A model generated the notes under the pieces. It was not told where the DNA came from and searched no databases. It worked only from the letters and a program-made list of their open reading frames with translations. The position numbers were made by a program, and so were the translations under genes. Of a stretch of 19,717 nt of DNA, positions 1 to 6,565 are shown in pieces; position 1 is the stretch's first letter; the number at the start of each line of letters is the position of its first letter. Origin of the DNA: Fidelibacterota bacterium (lineage in GTDB: Bacteria; Marinisomatota; Marinisomatia; SCGC-AAA003-L08; TMED6); the NCBI GenBank assembly GCA_014239355.1, contig JAAZYZ010000016.1, forward strand, positions 1 through 19,717, written 5' to 3'.

Positions 1-980
1 CTAACACCATTATATATACTAAATCCATTCCCATAGGTCACAGCTGACTGATGCTCCATACCTAAATATGGGACTTCAATTAATTTATATCCATCATCCC
101 ACCATTGATAGTCTCCAAAATATTTTTCATAGAAACGAATAACTTCTTTTGATTGTGGAAAGTAGTTTTGTGCAACTTCTTCATTATAATCTAGTACATA
201 ATGATTCATATAATGAGTTGTATCTCCACTCATAAAAGTGTCCTGAACGGCAACATAGTTTCCGATTTGAACAGAGATATTATAATTATTGATTGGATTG
301 TTTATAAACCATTCATAGGTAGTCTTATTATCTTCTTTCTCAAATACATTTCTTAATTGACCATTACCAACGCCTACTAAATTAGATGGTACAGTAAAAG
401 CCATTCTAACACTGTCAGGTTCTTCAGTAATATGATCTTTATTAGGCCACCAAATTCTTGCACCTTCACCTTCACAAGAAACTGCTACCCAATCTCTATC
501 ATTTTTATCTTTAGACCATGTGAATCCTCCTGCCCAAGGTGGATTATCAGCACTTTGAGGTATACCATTATAATGAACGGTAAAATCAAATAATGTATTT
601 TTATCTATAGTTTCATTAAAGACAACCATAACAGCATCTTCTTCTCGACTGTAGTCAACAGAGCTATTTTCATGAATAATTTTCGTAATATTTAAATTTT
701 TCGCTAGATCTACTTGCAAAGTATCAATATCATTGAGAGCTTTTGCTTTAATGGTTACAAACCCATCGATTGATTTTTTCCCAATATCAAAGTCTATATT
801 GATATCATAATATGATACATCGTATGAGCTTCGATATTCATTTAAAAATCCCATCAAATAATTATTACGTGTTAATTCTGGCACACCAGTCTGAGATCCA
901 TGAGGTCTCAAATTAGCAACATTGGCATTACAAGCAATTAGCAAGATACAGAATGTGAGTATGCTATATTTTTTTTTCAT
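1..980 (-). CDS. M1-family metallo-aminopeptidase, lipoprotein, N-terminal part
   Basis: The reading frame opens at ATG 980 and runs off the window start, so about 326 N-terminal residues are visible. Residues 1-17 form a lipoprotein signal peptide ending in L-I-A-C, so the mature protein probably begins at Cys17 and is anchored in the cell envelope. A beta-rich domain typical of the M1 N-terminus follows, with a W-W-P-N-K-D-H stretch. The visible part ends in G-M-E-H-Q at about residue 307, which matches the GxMEN exopeptidase motif of M1 peptidases in the G-M-E-H-Q form. The zinc motif HExxH would lie outside the window. M1 enzymes remove N-terminal residues from peptides. The gene overlaps the end of the small membrane gene upstream by 17 nt, so it may share the transcript of the polysaccharide operon, although its role looks unrelated. 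The family call is firm; the substrate is unknown. Confidence 0.85.
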   Translation of the reverse strand, partial: MKKKYSILTFCILLIACNANVANLRPHGSQTGVPELTRNNYLMGFLNEYRSSYDVSYYDINIDFDIGKKSIDGFVTIKAKALNDIDTLQVDLAKNLNITKIIHENSSVDYSREEDAVMVVFNETIDKNTLFDFTVHYNGIPQSADNPPWAGGFTWSKDKNDRDWVAVSCEGEGARIWWPNKDHITEEPDSVRMAFTVPSNLVGVGNGQLRNVFEKEDNKTTYEWFINNPINNYNISVQIGNYVAVQDTFMSGDTTHYMNHYVLDYNEEVAQNYFPQSKEVIRFYEKYFGDYQWWDDGYKLIEVPYLGMEHQSAVTYGNGFSIYNGV

Positions 981-1161
981 AATAGGTAGTTGATTGAAAC
1001 ATGTTTTTAGCAAAAATGATGTAGTACAATAGAATACAAAATAAAAACCAAAGAACAATAGCAAATGCTTCTTTTATTGCAAAGAGTATGTAGGCAATAA
1101 CAAAGTAAACTATCCATTTCACCCAATTAGGTTGATTCCAGAGTTTGATCAACAAATTCAT
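964..1161 (-). CDS. small membrane protein, 65 residues, unknown function
   Basis: I do not recognise this protein. Residues about 14-50 are almost entirely hydrophobic and aromatic and could form two short transmembrane helices around an A-I-K-E-A segment, with a polar tail ending in K-K-I. The ATG at 1161 overlaps the TGA of the sulfotransferase-like gene in an ATGA arrangement, and the 3' end overlaps the aminopeptidase start by 17 nt. This interlocking on both sides suggests a real, translationally coupled gene rather than a chance frame. Nothing in the sequence points to a specific role. Confidence 0.6.
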   Translation of the reverse strand: MNLLIKLWNQPNWVKWIVYFVIAYILFAIKEAFAIVLWFLFCILLYYIIFAKNMFQSTTYYEKKI

Positions 1162-1874
1162 TGTTCTGCAAAATAATACAATTTGTTATAATAGTCTAAT
1201 GCTTCATCATAAATCGATTGATATTTTTGATCTAATTGATCTTCATTGGATGAAAACTTTTGAAAATGGGTTGTAGTAATAACATTATCATACCAATGCT
1301 TCCACCAGATACCGTCTTGAGGATGATTTCCTTTTTCCCACTGTAACATAGAGCTATCAAATTCTAAACCAATACTGCTACACCACTGTGATAATATTCT
1401 TTCAGGATCTTTAAGTAAAATATTTGAATCAATCACAATAAATTTTTTGCCGATACTATCTAAATATTTCATGATTTTATATTGTTGAGGATAGCCAAGC
1501 TCATCTACATGATTGAGAGTATTTTTCTTAACATAAGAGTTGATTACATCTTTAGGATGACGAATTAGAATACAGTTTTCAAAATTTTTAATCCAACTGA
1601 TATTGTTTAAATCAATTAAATGATGTGCCATATGTTTTTGATACCAATGTTTTTTCCCATTAGGTATCGCAGAAGCAAGACCTCTAACTATATCATCATA
1701 CTTATAAGAATAGTGATCAATAATCTCTTTATGCATTGGATGTTTTAACTGTCGCTCTTTTAAGTAATAAGCATAAAAAGGTTCATCAGAAACAAAGAAG
1801 TCTTATCTAGAAGACCAAGATCTCATCAATGCAGTAGATATATTTCTTGGACCTGACCAACAAGCAATTCTCAT
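1158..1874 (-). pseudogene. sulfotransferase-like P-loop protein interrupted by an in-frame TAA
   Basis: Read from ATG 1874, the frame encodes a complete sulfotransferase-like protein of about 238 codons, except that codon 24 (1803-1805) is TAA. Before the stop lie residues W-S-G-P-R-N-I-S-T-A-L (6-16), the phosphate-binding loop of this family. After it, in the same frame, come a D-E-P-F-Y-A-Y-Y-L segment and later I-R-H-P-K-D-V-I-N-S-Y, the second nucleotide-binding motif of PAPS-type sulfotransferases. The longest open stretch begins at ATG 1736 (192 residues, 1158-1736) but lacks the phosphate-binding loop, so that product should not bind a nucleotide normally. A single change at the first base of the TAA would restore the protein. 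The gene follows the class IV aminotransferase stop by one base, and related plant proteins join these two domains. It may be a recent pseudogene, a sequencing error or a case of readthrough. The substrate is unknown. Confidence 0.8.
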
Positions 1875-1875
1875 A

Positions 1876-2781
1876 CTAGCCTATGTAGTCTTGAATTTCT
1901 TGATTATATAGCCTTCTAATTTTATTAACTAAAGAATCAGAATTAGTCGATTCTAATTTTCTACCTTCTAATTGTGATACAGGAATAATCCCTGCAAATG
2001 TACCTGTTACAAAAGCCTCATTACATTTTTTAATATCTTCGAATGTAAAATTAGTTTCAGAACAATCTATTTTATTATTATTACACACTGAAATAGCCTT
2101 ACCTCTTGTGATCCCATTTAAGCAATATTCTCCAGTAGAAGTCAAAACTTTGCCATTTTTAATAAAAAATAGATTAGTAGAATTGCATGTACTAATATTG
2201 CCATGAATATCATTCATAATTCCTTCATCGTAACCAAGCTTATTTGCTTCAATACTGGCTAAAATACAATTTAGTTTACTGAGAGTATTGTATTGCGGGC
2301 TTAGTATACTATCATCAGGCCTAACATTAGGAACTCTTCCAATATTTATCCCCTTTATATATGTATTAGGATCTGCTTCTTTATATTCAGGAATAATAAC
2401 CAAATTAATTGGTCCAATATTTGCATTAGGGTTCTGATATGGGGTAATCTTATCTCCTCTAGATACCACTAAACGAATGTGTATATTGTTATCCATGTTA
2501 TTTTTATGTAAAACCTTATTTATTTCATAGATTATTTCTTGTTTTGAGTAAGGTATATCCAATGAAATACCTTCAGCGCTTGCATATAATCTATCTAAAT
2601 GATCCTCAATAAAAACTAATTTTGATCGATGAAGCCTAATACCTTCCCAAACACCATCTCCTAGTAGAAATCCACTATCAAAAACAGAAATTTTTGCTTT
2701 TGCTCTATGAAACATTTCTCCATTGATATTGATAAAAATATCTTCATTCTTTTGATTTGATATGTATGAATGGCTACTCAC
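1876..2781 (-). CDS. class IV aminotransferase-like protein with atypical active site
   Basis: The 301-residue protein has the class IV (branched-chain / D-amino acid) aminotransferase layout. An N-terminal domain carries F-D-S-G-F-L-L-G-D-G-V-W-E-G-I-R (34-49). A C-terminal domain carries T-L-S-K-L-N-C-I-L-A (166-175), a G-N-I-S-T-C-N-S-T-N stretch (194-203) and L-N-G-I-T-R-G (221-227). Canonical members use a Lys as Schiff-base residue and a Glu against the PLP ring nitrogen. When I align the L-A-x-x-E-A segment by eye, the usual Lys column holds Asn165 and the nearest Lys is Lys169, four residues later; the usual Glu column holds Thr198. The fold is clear, but whether it is a PLP transaminase is open. 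Translation starts at GTG 2781, nine bases after the gmd stop and in the same frame. It is one base from the sulfotransferase-like gene, its probable functional partner. Confidence 0.75.
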   Translation of the reverse strand: MSSHSYISNQKNEDIFININGEMFHRAKAKISVFDSGFLLGDGVWEGIRLHRSKLVFIEDHLDRLYASAEGISLDIPYSKQEIIYEINKVLHKNNMDNNIHIRLVVSRGDKITPYQNPNANIGPINLVIIPEYKEADPNTYIKGINIGRVPNVRPDDSILSPQYNTLSKLNCILASIEANKLGYDEGIMNDIHGNISTCNSTNLFFIKNGKVLTSTGEYCLNGITRGKAISVCNNNKIDCSETNFTFEDIKKCNEAFVTGTFAGIIPVSQLEGRKLESTNSDSLVNKIRRLYNQEIQDYIG

Positions 2782-2790
2782 TTTAAAAAA

Positions 2791-3765
2791 TTAACCAATG
2801 ATAGTTTTTTCCCAATATTCAATCATGTCATCAATCATTTGATGGAATGTATATTGCGGTTTCCAGCCAGTTGCATTTCTAAGTTTTGAAGCATCTCCTT
2901 TTAGCTCTTCAAGCTCATAAGGTCTTAAATATTTAGAATTAGTTTTAATTCTATCTATAGGAATTTCTAATTTATTGAACACATACTCAGTTAACTCTCT
3001 TACAGAGTTTGTTTGACCGGCTGCGCAAACAAAGTCATCTGCTTTTTCATGATTTAGTATCATTTCCATTGCTCTAACATAGTCTTTTGCATGTCCCCAA
3101 TCTCGTCTTGCTTCAAGATTCCCCAAAACCAATTCGTCACTTAAGCCTTTTTTAATCATTACTGCATGCCTAATAATTTTACTAGTTACAAAATCTATAC
3201 CTCTTCTTGGACTTTCATGATTAAATAAAATTCCATTGGAGGCAAAGATCTTATACGACTTTCTGTATATCCTAACAATATTATATGCAAAAAGTTTTGC
3301 GCTACCATAAGGACTAACAGGTGTCATCGGAGTAGACTCTCTTTGGAATCCATCGTTGTCTACTGAATTTCCAAACATTTCAGATGAACCAGCTTGATAG
3401 AACTTTGTTTTAGGGGAAGTAGATTTGATACATTCTAGTAAGTTTATTGTACCTTCTGATATTGTTCTTGCTGTATATATCGGCTGGTCAAAAGACATCT
3501 TTACGTGTGATTGTGCAGCTAAATTATATAAATGATCTGGCTTTATACTATTTATTATTCTTAGCAAAGAAGGCATATCAGTGAGGTCGGCGTATTCCAA
3601 ATTAATTGCACTTTCATCAAAAAGAGAATAGTCCTTAAAATTTTGATTTTCAGTAACAGAATTTCTTCTTGATATACCATAAACTTTATAACCTTTTTCT
3701 AAAAGATGTTCAGATAGATATGATCCATCTTGCCCTGTAATGCCTGTTATTAATGCTGTTTTCAT
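2791..3765 (-). CDS. gmd: GDP-mannose 4,6-dehydratase (copy 1, short form)
   Basis: This extended short-chain dehydrogenase converts GDP-D-mannose to GDP-4-keto-6-deoxymannose in the cytoplasm. The Rossmann loop is G-I-T-G-Q-D-G at 8-14. The catalytic set reads S127/E129 and Y153-x-x-x-K157, with Ser where the E. coli enzyme has Thr132. The stretches N-L-A-A-Q-S-H, N-H-E-S-P-R-R-G and R-D-W-G-H-A-K-D-Y are characteristic of Gmd rather than other dehydratases. At 324 residues it is shorter than the usual 340-370; the loop before the R-P-Y-E segment near the C-terminus is missing compared with copy 2 at 14759-15835. Its stop overlaps by four bases (ATGA, 3762-3765) with the reductase gene upstream, which is the standard partner and supports a GDP-fucose type pathway. 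Confidence 0.92.
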   Translation of the reverse strand: MKTALITGITGQDGSYLSEHLLEKGYKVYGISRRNSVTENQNFKDYSLFDESAINLEYADLTDMPSLLRIINSIKPDHLYNLAAQSHVKMSFDQPIYTARTISEGTINLLECIKSTSPKTKFYQAGSSEMFGNSVDNDGFQRESTPMTPVSPYGSAKLFAYNIVRIYRKSYKIFASNGILFNHESPRRGIDFVTSKIIRHAVMIKKGLSDELVLGNLEARRDWGHAKDYVRAMEMILNHEKADDFVCAAGQTNSVRELTEYVFNKLEIPIDRIKTNSKYLRPYELEELKGDASKLRNATGWKPQYTFHQMIDDMIEYWEKTIIG

Positions 3766-4667
3766 TTTCTTACTCTATCATAGTTATTATAAAACCATTT
3801 AATTGTTTTCTCTAAGCCAATTTCAATTGGAGTAAATTTAACTTCTGGAAGAATACTCTTAAGTTTAGCATTATTAGTATTCTTAACTAGCTGGCCATCG
3901 CTTTTGGATTTATCAAAAATTACCCTACCTTTAAAATTAGAGATATTTACAATTAAATCTACTAAATCCTTAATTGAAATTTCTTCAGAAGGAGAAACAA
4001 TAACTGGTGAATTTCCATTATAATTCTCTAAGAGCTCCAAACAAATATTTGATAAATCTTCAGCAAAAATAAATTCTCTCTTTGCAACTCCAGAGCCCCA
4101 AACCACTAGATCTGATTTGTTTTTTTGAGCTTTATAAACTTTGTGAATTAAGCCTGGCACAACGTGCGATGATTGAAAATTAAAATTATCATTTAACCCA
4201 TAAACATTTGTTGGAATAATATTAAAGTAATTTAAACCAAACTGCTCATTATATGCTTTAACCTGTACATCAAACATTCGTTTTGCATATGCATATCCAT
4301 AATTTGAATTATGGGGTGGTCCTAAATGCAAATCACTTTCTTCTAGTGGCTTATTAAGGCTGTCTGGGAAAATACAGGTTGATAAGAAGCCAATAAGCTT
4401 ATCAACGCTTAAATCTTTAGATATATTCAATATATTAGAGTTTATCTTAATATTATTGTCAAAAAAATGTGCTGGATAATCAATATTCTTATAAAGCCCT
4501 CCTACCATTGCAGCGCAGTGTATTATAGTATTAGGATTAAAACATTTTATATAATGATGTGATTGGTTATAATCTAGAAGATTTAGTTCTTTTGAACTAA
4601 CCTTCTTCCCGGTTGAGAAATTTGACCCTACCAGACCGCTTCCTCCAGTTATTAATAATCTATCCAT
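3762..4667 (-). CDS. fcl: GDP-L-fucose synthase-like epimerase/reductase
   Basis: This is an NADPH-dependent extended SDR of 301 residues that should epimerise and reduce the Gmd product to GDP-L-fucose. The cofactor loop is G-G-S-G-L-V-G (8-14). The family catalytic residues are all visible: S96/C98 in the S-T-C-I-F-P stretch, Y125-A-Y-A-K129, and H168 in S-H-V-V-P, matching Ser107, Cys109, Tyr136, Lys140 and His179 of the E. coli enzyme. A G-S-G-x-x-x-R-E-F-I segment near 191-200 is also typical. The ATG at 4667 lies only 11 bases after the 3' end of the tRNA, and the intervening A-rich sequence has no Shine-Dalgarno motif, so translation may depend on tRNA processing. The product could instead be a related GDP-deoxyhexose; the fold and catalytic set are certain. 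Confidence 0.9.
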   Translation of the reverse strand: MDRLLITGGSGLVGSNFSTGKKVSSKELNLLDYNQSHHYIKCFNPNTIIHCAAMVGGLYKNIDYPAHFFDNNIKINSNILNISKDLSVDKLIGFLSTCIFPDSLNKPLEESDLHLGPPHNSNYGYAYAKRMFDVQVKAYNEQFGLNYFNIIPTNVYGLNDNFNFQSSHVVPGLIHKVYKAQKNKSDLVVWGSGVAKREFIFAEDLSNICLELLENYNGNSPVIVSPSEEISIKDLVDLIVNISNFKGRVIFDKSKSDGQLVKNTNNAKLKSILPEVKFTPIEIGLEKTIKWFYNNYDRVRK

Positions 4668-4678
4668 TTATTTTTTTG

Positions 4679-4752
4679 TGGGCCCACAGGGACTTGAACC
4701 CCGAACCTGCGGATTATGAGTCCGTTGCTCTAACCAATTGAGCTATGGGCCC
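4679..4752 (-). tRNA. tRNA with CAT anticodon (elongator Met or Ile2)
   Basis: The minus strand folds into a full 74-nt cloverleaf: acceptor GGGCCCA/TGGGCCC with discriminator A, D-arm GCTC/GAGC, anticodon arm ACGGA-CTCATAA-TCCGC with an A-C mismatch at the top pair, and T-arm CGGGG-TTCAAGT-CCCTG. The 3' CCA is not encoded (A is followed by CAAAA). Position 1 pairs with 72 and the anticodon stem lacks the three G-C pairs of initiator tRNA, so it is not tRNA-fMet. Elongator Met and the lysidine-type Ile(CAT) cannot be separated with confidence from the primary sequence. It sits 7 bases after the nucleotidylyltransferase stop and 11 bases before the reductase start, so it is probably transcribed with the operon. 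Confidence 0.93.
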
Positions 4753-4759
4753 TAATATA

Positions 4760-5101
4760 TTATTTTTCAAAGATTTTTTTCCTTATTTCTGTTGCAGATA
4801 TCTTACCTATAACATCTGGTGGGACATGCTCAATAATATCATACCCAACTCCACGCCCATAATTTACAGATTCAATGTCAGGTATAATTATAACTTTAAC
4901 TCGATTACCTAGTATTAAATCATGCAATTCTTTTTCAATGTTTTCTTTTACTTCCAAAGGATTATATGGATTGCTGTCGTTTTGACCCACTTCCCTTATA
5001 CAAATTAAAACATTTTTTTTCTCATTTAGTCTTTGATCAATTAGCCAACGATGACCATCATGCCACGGTTGCCATCTGCCTATAAACATTGAATATTTCA
5101 T
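4760..5101 (-). CDS. small HxGH nucleotidylyltransferase (cytidylyl/adenylyltransferase-like)
   Basis: The 113-residue protein is a minimal member of the HxGH nucleotidylyltransferase superfamily, which joins a nucleotide triphosphate to a phosphorylated small molecule with release of pyrophosphate. The N-terminal G-R-W-Q-P-W-H-D-G-H (8-17) carries the HxGH motif, and I-S-A-T-E-I-R (101-107) is the second catalytic signature. It is shorter than NMN adenylyltransferases (about 160-170) and slightly shorter than TagD-type cytidylyltransferases (about 130). ATG 5101 follows a good Shine-Dalgarno sequence (AAAGGAG), located inside the preceding kinase gene, which it overlaps by 44 bases. The substrate is not known; the pairing with a CysC-like kinase suggests a joint activation step for a glycan building block or substituent. 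It is far too short to be an ATP sulfurylase. Confidence 0.8.
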   Translation of the reverse strand: MKYSMFIGRWQPWHDGHRWLIDQRLNEKKNVLICIREVGQNDSNPYNPLEVKENIEKELHDLILGNRVKVIIIPDIESVNYGRGVGYDIIEHVPPDVIGKISATEIRKKIFEK

Positions 5102-5525
5102 CTAAACTCTCCTTTATATTTAATTTTCCTGTATCAATTGATAAATGCCCTGGATCAGTTGGGATTTCATAGTCTTCAGCAAAAAATTTCTCTCTACCTC
5201 TTATATCTTTCGTATGCAAATAGACTTCTAGAAAAGGAAAATCGCCTTTTAATTCATCTCTTAGAAATTGATATGGTGCAACAATAGATACCACACATAT
5301 GTAATTTTTATTTGCTAAAAAACGTATTATAGAAATGGCAGTAGATATGTTTTTAATTCTTCCCTCTTTCGAGTAATCTTTGTTTTTACTAATATTTCTT
5401 AAATCATCTCCATCTATATTCATAATTTTAATATTTTGATGATGATCTTTAGAAATTTTTTCTATAAAATTTTTAGCAAGTGTTGTTTTTCCACTACCAG
5501 GTTGACCGGTTAACCAGATAATCAT
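5058..5525 (-). CDS. adenylylsulfate-kinase-like P-loop kinase
   Basis: The 155-residue protein resembles CysC (APS kinase). Walker A is G-Q-P-G-S-G-K-T (7-14), followed by I-D-G-D-D-L-R (37-43) and Y-S-K-E-G-R (51-56), the CysC positions for APS recognition. It departs from true CysC in two visible ways. The I-S-P-Y/H segment is V-A-P-Y (82-85), so the conserved Ser is Ala83. The usual C-terminal lid with its F-T-G-I-D-type segment is replaced by a shorter R-G-R-E-K-F-F-A-E-D-Y-E stretch (109-120). It probably phosphorylates a nucleotide-linked or small phosphate substrate; APS is possible but not secure. Capsule-associated CysC homologues with other substrates are known, for example the Campylobacter phosphoramidate pathway kinase. 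It starts two bases after the Wzz-like gene stop and overlaps the nucleotidylyltransferase start. Confidence 0.78.
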   Translation of the reverse strand: MIIWLTGQPGSGKTTLAKNFIEKISKDHHQNIKIMNIDGDDLRNISKNKDYSKEGRIKNISTAISIIRFLANKNYICVVSIVAPYQFLRDELKGDFPFLEVYLHTKDIRGREKFFAEDYEIPTDPGHLSIDTGKLNIKESLDEIFNVYRQMATVA

Positions 5526-5527
5526 AA

Positions 5528-6547
5528 CTATTCGATTAGTTCTTTTCTATTAATATATAGATAATAAGAAGATGAAAGAAAGGAGGACATAACAAAAATT
5601 AAGAATAAACCTTCAAGCAAAGTAAGACCAGCTTTCTTCGGGGATATATGTGGCGAATCAAGTAAAAAAATTGATGAAGTATCATCTTTTTCTTCAATTT
5701 TTGCCATCTCAAATTGATCAGAAAGATTGAAATATAATTGACGAGTTAAGATTATATTTTTCTCTATTCTGTCTTTTTGAAGAACTAAGCTTGGAGAGTT
5801 TAAATTTTTATTCTTTTCTAAAAAACTAAGTAATTGATTTTCAAAATTCTCTAGTTCTTTTTTAACTTCGGATAATCTGGAATTGATAAACTCTCTTTTT
5901 TCTTTCCCTTTCATATTAGTAATCTCATTGGAATATCTAATAACAGAATTATATATCTCTTGAACAACTTGAGATGCAAGAAAAGGGTCTGAATTAGTTA
6001 CAGATATAGTATTTAGAGAAGAATCTCCATCTTCATAAAAATCAATAGAACTCCTTAATGCCTCTGCTGCATATGAAAGTTTTTTTTCTTCTATTTTCAT
6101 TTTAGGGTTATTCATTAATCTTGAATTAATATTAGATACTAACCCTATAGGATTAAAAGTAAAGAATTTATTATAGCCTTCTCCCCAATAATCAACTAAA
6201 GTTATTTGATTACCATCTATAATATATTCTTTTTTAACTAAGTCCTTTAAAAACTTATCTGATGAAAGAAAATTTTCTACTGAGAAGCTTAATGCATTAT
6301 CAGGTTGGATACCTAAATTGCTTGGCAAAAAATTTAGTACAGATGAAGTATTAGCTTGATTATAGCTTGTATAAAAAGAAACCTTTGATGAATAATTAGG
6401 AGTTTTAACAAAGAAATAAATTGTATATAATAGAATGAATATCATAGGAAGCTTTAGAATATTCAACATGTTATATCTAAGAAACAGATAAAGAGATAGC
6501 AAGTTAATAGATTTATCTTTTTCAAAAATTGGTCTGTATTGGTTCAT
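5528..6547 (-). CDS. Wzz-like chain-length determinant / polysaccharide co-polymerase
   Basis: The 339-residue protein has the layout of polysaccharide co-polymerases: a short cytoplasmic N-terminus, a first membrane helix at about 30-47, a large periplasmic region with charged helical, coiled-coil-like sequence around residues 210-290, a proline-containing segment (S-P-H-I-S-P-K-K) and a second membrane helix at about 308-331 ending in a short basic tail. There is no C-terminal tyrosine-kinase domain, so it is the Wzz type rather than a Wzc-type autokinase. Such proteins set the chain length of O-antigen or capsule by acting on the Wzy polymerase in the inner membrane. It lies between the Wza-like exporter (18-nt gap) and the CysC-like kinase (2-nt gap). 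Sequence similarity to named Wzz proteins is low; the assignment rests on topology and context. Confidence 0.8.
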   Translation of the reverse strand: MNQYRPIFEKDKSINLLSLYLFLRYNMLNILKLPMIFILLYTIYFFVKTPNYSSKVSFYTSYNQANTSSVLNFLPSNLGIQPDNALSFSVENFLSSDKFLKDLVKKEYIIDGNQITLVDYWGEGYNKFFTFNPIGLVSNINSRLMNNPKMKIEEKKLSYAAEALRSSIDFYEDGDSSLNTISVTNSDPFLASQVVQEIYNSVIRYSNEITNMKGKEKREFINSRLSEVKKELENFENQLLSFLEKNKNLNSPSLVLQKDRIEKNIILTRQLYFNLSDQFEMAKIEEKDDTSSIFLLDSPHISPKKAGLTLLEGLFLIFVMSSFLSSSYYLYINRKELIE

Positions 6548-6565
6548 ATTATTTAATATAATTAT

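Noticed and set aside
4679..4752. tRNA as an integration site with a duplicated 3' end
   Set aside because: I saw no second copy of the tRNA 3' segment and no integrase gene in the window.
4760..5101. Small HxGH protein as ATP sulfurylase making APS for the kinase
   Set aside because: It is about a quarter to a third of the length of ATP sulfurylase and lacks its other domains.
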